Below, piece by piece: positions 12,988-14,225 of a stretch of 14,225 nucleotides of DNA; position 1 is the stretch's first letter, and every line of letters begins with the position of its first letter. The position numbers and the translations under genes were made by a program. Below the pieces are notes generated by a model. That model ran no database searches. It saw nothing but the letters and a program-made list of their open reading frames with translations, and was not told the origin of the DNA. The DNA is from an uncultured Ruminococcus sp. (GTDB taxonomy: Bacteria; Bacillota; Clostridia; Oscillospirales; Ruminococcaceae), in the NCBI RefSeq assembly GCF_937915125.1, contig NZ_CALDMP010000060.1, forward strand, positions 1 to 14,225, written 5' to 3'.

Positions 12988-13016
12988 TTGACAATTCATA
13001 CGGTTTATGGTATCAT
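12988..13016 (+). promoter_or_regulatory. Promoter of tRNA-Ala
   Basis: TTGACA (12988-12993), 17-bp spacer, TATCAT (13011-13016). The predicted start, near 13023, is directly before the hairpin at 13026-13072. Confidence 0.8.
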
Positions 13017-13025
13017 ATGTCTATC

Positions 13026-13072
13026 AGAGTCGTTCAGCATCTGGGCGTGCAAAAAGATGCTGAACAGGCTCT
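13026..13072 (+). ncRNA. Long hairpin in the tRNA-Ala 5' leader
   Basis: Perfect 10-bp stem GTTCAGCATC (13032-13041) / GATGCTGAAC (13056-13065), extended after a short internal loop by AGAG (13026-13029) / CTCT (13069-13072). It occupies almost the whole stretch from the predicted transcription start to the tRNA. There is no T-run before the tRNA, so not a terminator. It may guide or delay 5' processing, or be released as a small stable RNA. Confidence 0.55.
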
Positions 13073-13083
13073 CAGATCGTTTC

Positions 13084-13159
13084 GGGGCATTAGCGCAGCT
13101 GGGAGCGCATCACACTGGCAGTGTGGGGGTCAGGGGTTCGAATCCCCTATGCTCCACCA
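13084..13159 (+). tRNA. tRNA-Ala (anticodon GGC)
   Basis: 76-base cloverleaf with encoded CCA. Acceptor stem GGGGCAT / ATGCTCC contains the G3-U70 wobble pair that marks alanine tRNAs. D-arm GCGCAGCTGGGAGCGC, anticodon loop CTGGCAG (anticodon GGC, reading GCC), T-arm GGGGTTCGAATCCCC, discriminator A and CCA at 13157-13159. Confidence 0.95.
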
Positions 13160-13166
13160 GAGAAAT

Positions 13167-13214
13167 ACCACGTGGTTTCGGTAGTTTTCCGGGATTGCGT
13201 GGTGTTTTGTTTTT
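13167..13214 (+). terminator. Terminator of tRNA-Ala
   Basis: ACCACG (13167-13172) pairs with CGTGGT (13198-13203), followed by GTTTTGTTTTT. It begins eight bases after the tRNA CCA end. The loop holds a minor CGG/CCG helix. Confidence 0.75.
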
Positions 13215-13292
13215 GTGAAAAACTTAATTTGTGCGACGTTTGTGCACCAATGTTTCAAAAACAGACGAAAAGTCGCAACAAAATACAACAAA

Positions 13293-13329
13293 GGAACCGC
13301 CCCGGAGTGATCCGACAGCGGTTCCTTTT
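13293..13329. terminator. Bidirectional terminator between tRNA-Ala and the kinase gene
   Basis: Perfect stem GGAACCGC (13293-13300) / GCGGTTCC (13318-13325) with TTTT on the plus strand and TTTGTTG on the minus strand. It lies three bases beyond the stop of the leftward kinase gene and is probably mainly its terminator. The bases 13215-13292 hold no recognisable gene. Confidence 0.8.
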
Positions 13330-13331
13330 GG

Positions 13332-13901
13332 TTATCCGGCAGTTTTCTTTTGGTACTCTATGAAATCATGCAGCCACTTTGGCAGCTGTTCTGCCTGAGG
13401 AATCATATCGCCGTTTTGATAAATGGCAACTTCCCGAAAGCCGTTCTCATTGTCATAGAAATGCACTTCATCACAGTACGGCAAAACTTCTGCAAGGTCA
13501 GCAAACCGCTTCTCATAACGTCTGAGAACGTCATGTTCCGGAATATTATGCCCGCCTTTGCGAACACGGTTTGCAATGCGATACAGGCTTTCTTCTGCGG
13601 TGCTGATACCAACATAATACAATCGAATGAAGTAGTTTTCTTCTCTGGCTTGCTGAATCGTCCGTAAGGTCCGCCGCCCGGAGAGTGTTGTCTCCTGTGA
13701 AAAATTGATCCCTTTTTGCAGGCATTCCTTCACTTTGGCAATAGCATTTTTCCCGGCTGTCAGACGATCGCAGTGCTGCTGTACAGCGATCGTATCCGGG
13801 TCAATAATCATTCCCATATCAGACAATTGCCGCCGCAGAACGCCGGAAAGGCTGCTTTTTCCTACACCGTTCACACCGCCGATTATGGTATATTGTTTCA
13901 T
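13332..13901 (-). CDS. Zeta-toxin-like P-loop kinase/ATPase
   Basis: A 189-residue P-loop protein. Walker A GGVNGVGKSS (8-17), IDPD (33-36), FSQETTLSG (67-75), a YYVGISTAEESLYRIANRV helix (95-113) and RKGGHNIPEHDVLRRYEKR (114-132) with the Arg/His/Glu set seen in zeta-toxin-type nucleotide kinases and YghS-like ATPases. Zeta toxins phosphorylate UDP-N-acetylglucosamine; many chromosomal relatives have unknown substrates and need not be toxic. The AGGAGG site before ATG at 13901 overlaps the stop of a 28-codon ORF (13913-13999) that may be its partner. Its base composition appears visibly more AT-rich than the rest of the window, and it lies next to a tRNA gene, so horizontal acquisition is possible. 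No epsilon-type antitoxin is recognised. Confidence 0.8.
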   Translation of the reverse strand: MKQYTIIGGVNGVGKSSLSGVLRRQLSDMGMIIDPDTIAVQQHCDRLTAGKNAIAKVKECLQKGINFSQETTLSGRRTLRTIQQAREENYFIRLYYVGISTAEESLYRIANRVRKGGHNIPEHDVLRRYEKRFADLAEVLPYCDEVHFYDNENGFREVAIYQNGDMIPQAEQLPKWLHDFIEYQKKTAG

Positions 13902-13912
13902 GCAGTTTCCTC

Positions 13913-13999
13913 CTATTCCAGAATGTCACCCAGCTCTGACTGACATTTCCTCCACCTCGTTTTGCCGGAACCGGGGTACTTTTTAATTGTATCCCCCAT
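13913..13999 (-). CDS. Small ORF upstream of the kinase, possible antitoxin or leader peptide
   Basis: 28 codons from ATG at 13999: MGDTIKKYPGSGKTRW then KCQSELGDILE. It follows a good promoter (14015-14043) by about 15 bases, and its TAG stop overlaps the AGGAGG of the kinase gene, so the two would be translationally coupled. The ribosome site for this ORF is weak (GTGAGA). A longer frame extending to 14215 would cross the promoter, a palindrome and the MITE end, so it is not credible. The peptide is basic in the middle and acidic at the end; no family recognised. It could regulate the kinase or be a non-functional leader. Confidence 0.4.
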   Translation of the reverse strand: MGDTIKKYPGSGKTRWRKCQSELGDILE

Positions 14000-14014
14000 T
14001 CTCACGCTACCCAT

Positions 14015-14043
14015 ATTATAACACAACACGATCACAATTACAA
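14015..14043 (-). promoter_or_regulatory. Promoter of the kinase operon
   Basis: Minus strand: TTGTAA (14038-14043), 17-bp spacer, perfect TATAAT (14015-14020). It points to the small ORF and the kinase gene. Confidence 0.8.
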
Positions 14044-14095
14044 GGGCATAGACAAGCGATGCACGCAGATCAAGTTTTGTGAAATATTGGTTATT

Positions 14096-14150
14096 GTAGG
14101 AGCGACCATTGGTCGCCCGTTTCGGTTTGCCTGGATTTTTGGCGGGCGAC
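14096..14150. repeat. Paired palindromic repeat with decayed second half
   Basis: A good hairpin GGCGACC-type unit (AGCGACC at 14101-14107, GGTCGCCC at 14111-14118; one G to A change in the end GTAGGAG) is followed at 14141 by GGCGGGCGACC, the start of the expected second palindrome, which then diverges into TTGACC. This resembles 4164-4240 with the right half degraded. Confidence 0.6.
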
Positions 14151-14173
14151 CTTGACCTTTTCGTTTTATCTGA

Positions 14174-14225
14174 GGCAACACCGCACAAAGAGCGCCTGAC
14201 GGCTTTGCACGTCATATGCTTGCAT
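14174..14225 (+). mobile_element. 172-bp MITE-like element, copy 3 (cut by window end)
   Basis: The 52 bases present are identical to the first 52 of copy 1 (3968-4019), starting GGCAACACCGCACAAAGA. The preceding four bases are CTGA, so a CTGA duplication would be expected at the far end, beyond the window. Confidence 0.85.

Noticed and set aside
13215..13292. Possible integrase attachment site downstream of tRNA-Ala (TTTGTGCGACG / TTTGTGCACCA direct repeat)
   Set aside because: The repeat is short and imperfect, no integrase gene is in the window, and the tRNA 3' end is not duplicated nearby.
13913..14215. 100-codon frame upstream of the kinase
   Set aside because: Its first part is translation of the MITE end and a palindrome, and the promoter lies inside it; only the last 28 codons could be translated.

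Overview
The window looks like chromosomal DNA of an anaerobic gut-type Firmicute, most likely Oscillospiraceae or Ruminococcus-like. This is inferred from moderate to high GC, strong AGGAGG-type ribosome binding sites, TTGACA-17-TATAAT promoters, and many short palindromic intergenic repeats ending in CCCCTAC. No ribosomal RNA or marker gene settles the taxonomy.

Layout. 1-291 is non-coding with palindromic repeats. 292-3761 (minus) holds an aromatic-acid-exporter-type membrane protein, a K+/H+ antiporter with RCK-like C-terminal domains, and a competence gene comFC broken by an in-frame TAA. 3762-4528 is a repeat-rich gap with a 172-bp MITE-like element, several palindromes, an orphan consensus promoter pointing left, and the promoter of the next gene. 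4529-5155 (plus) is an SGNH/GDSL hydrolase, which shares a bidirectional terminator with the gene block to its right.

5206-11577 is the most interesting part: a divergent block. Leftward from a perfect promoter at 7636-7664 run a Cys-rich DUF5714-type protein, a small free-standing lipoyl-domain protein, a CobW/G3E GTPase and a PadR-type regulator. Rightward run a UroD-type methyltransferase fused to a thioredoxin-like domain (CAAC), a compact dihydrolipoamide-dehydrogenase-like flavoprotein, and lipoate-protein ligase A, the last two overlapping by ATGA. No E2, glycine-cleavage, corrinoid-carrier or RamA-like gene is present. My inference is a self-contained lipoate-dependent redox or methyl-transfer system: LplA loads the lipoyl carrier, the flavoprotein reoxidises or reduces it, and the UroD-thioredoxin protein is the catalytic partner. 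The substrate is unknown.

11578-12174 is a second repeat-rich gap with a terminator, a candidate short transcript, and a second 172-bp MITE-like copy in inverted orientation. 12175-12831 is pyrE. It is followed by tRNA-Arg(CCT) and tRNA-Ala(GGC), the latter with its own promoter and a long hairpin leader. 13332-13999 (minus) is a zeta-toxin-like kinase gene with a coupled 28-codon upstream ORF. The window ends in another palindrome and the first 52 bases of a third MITE-like copy.
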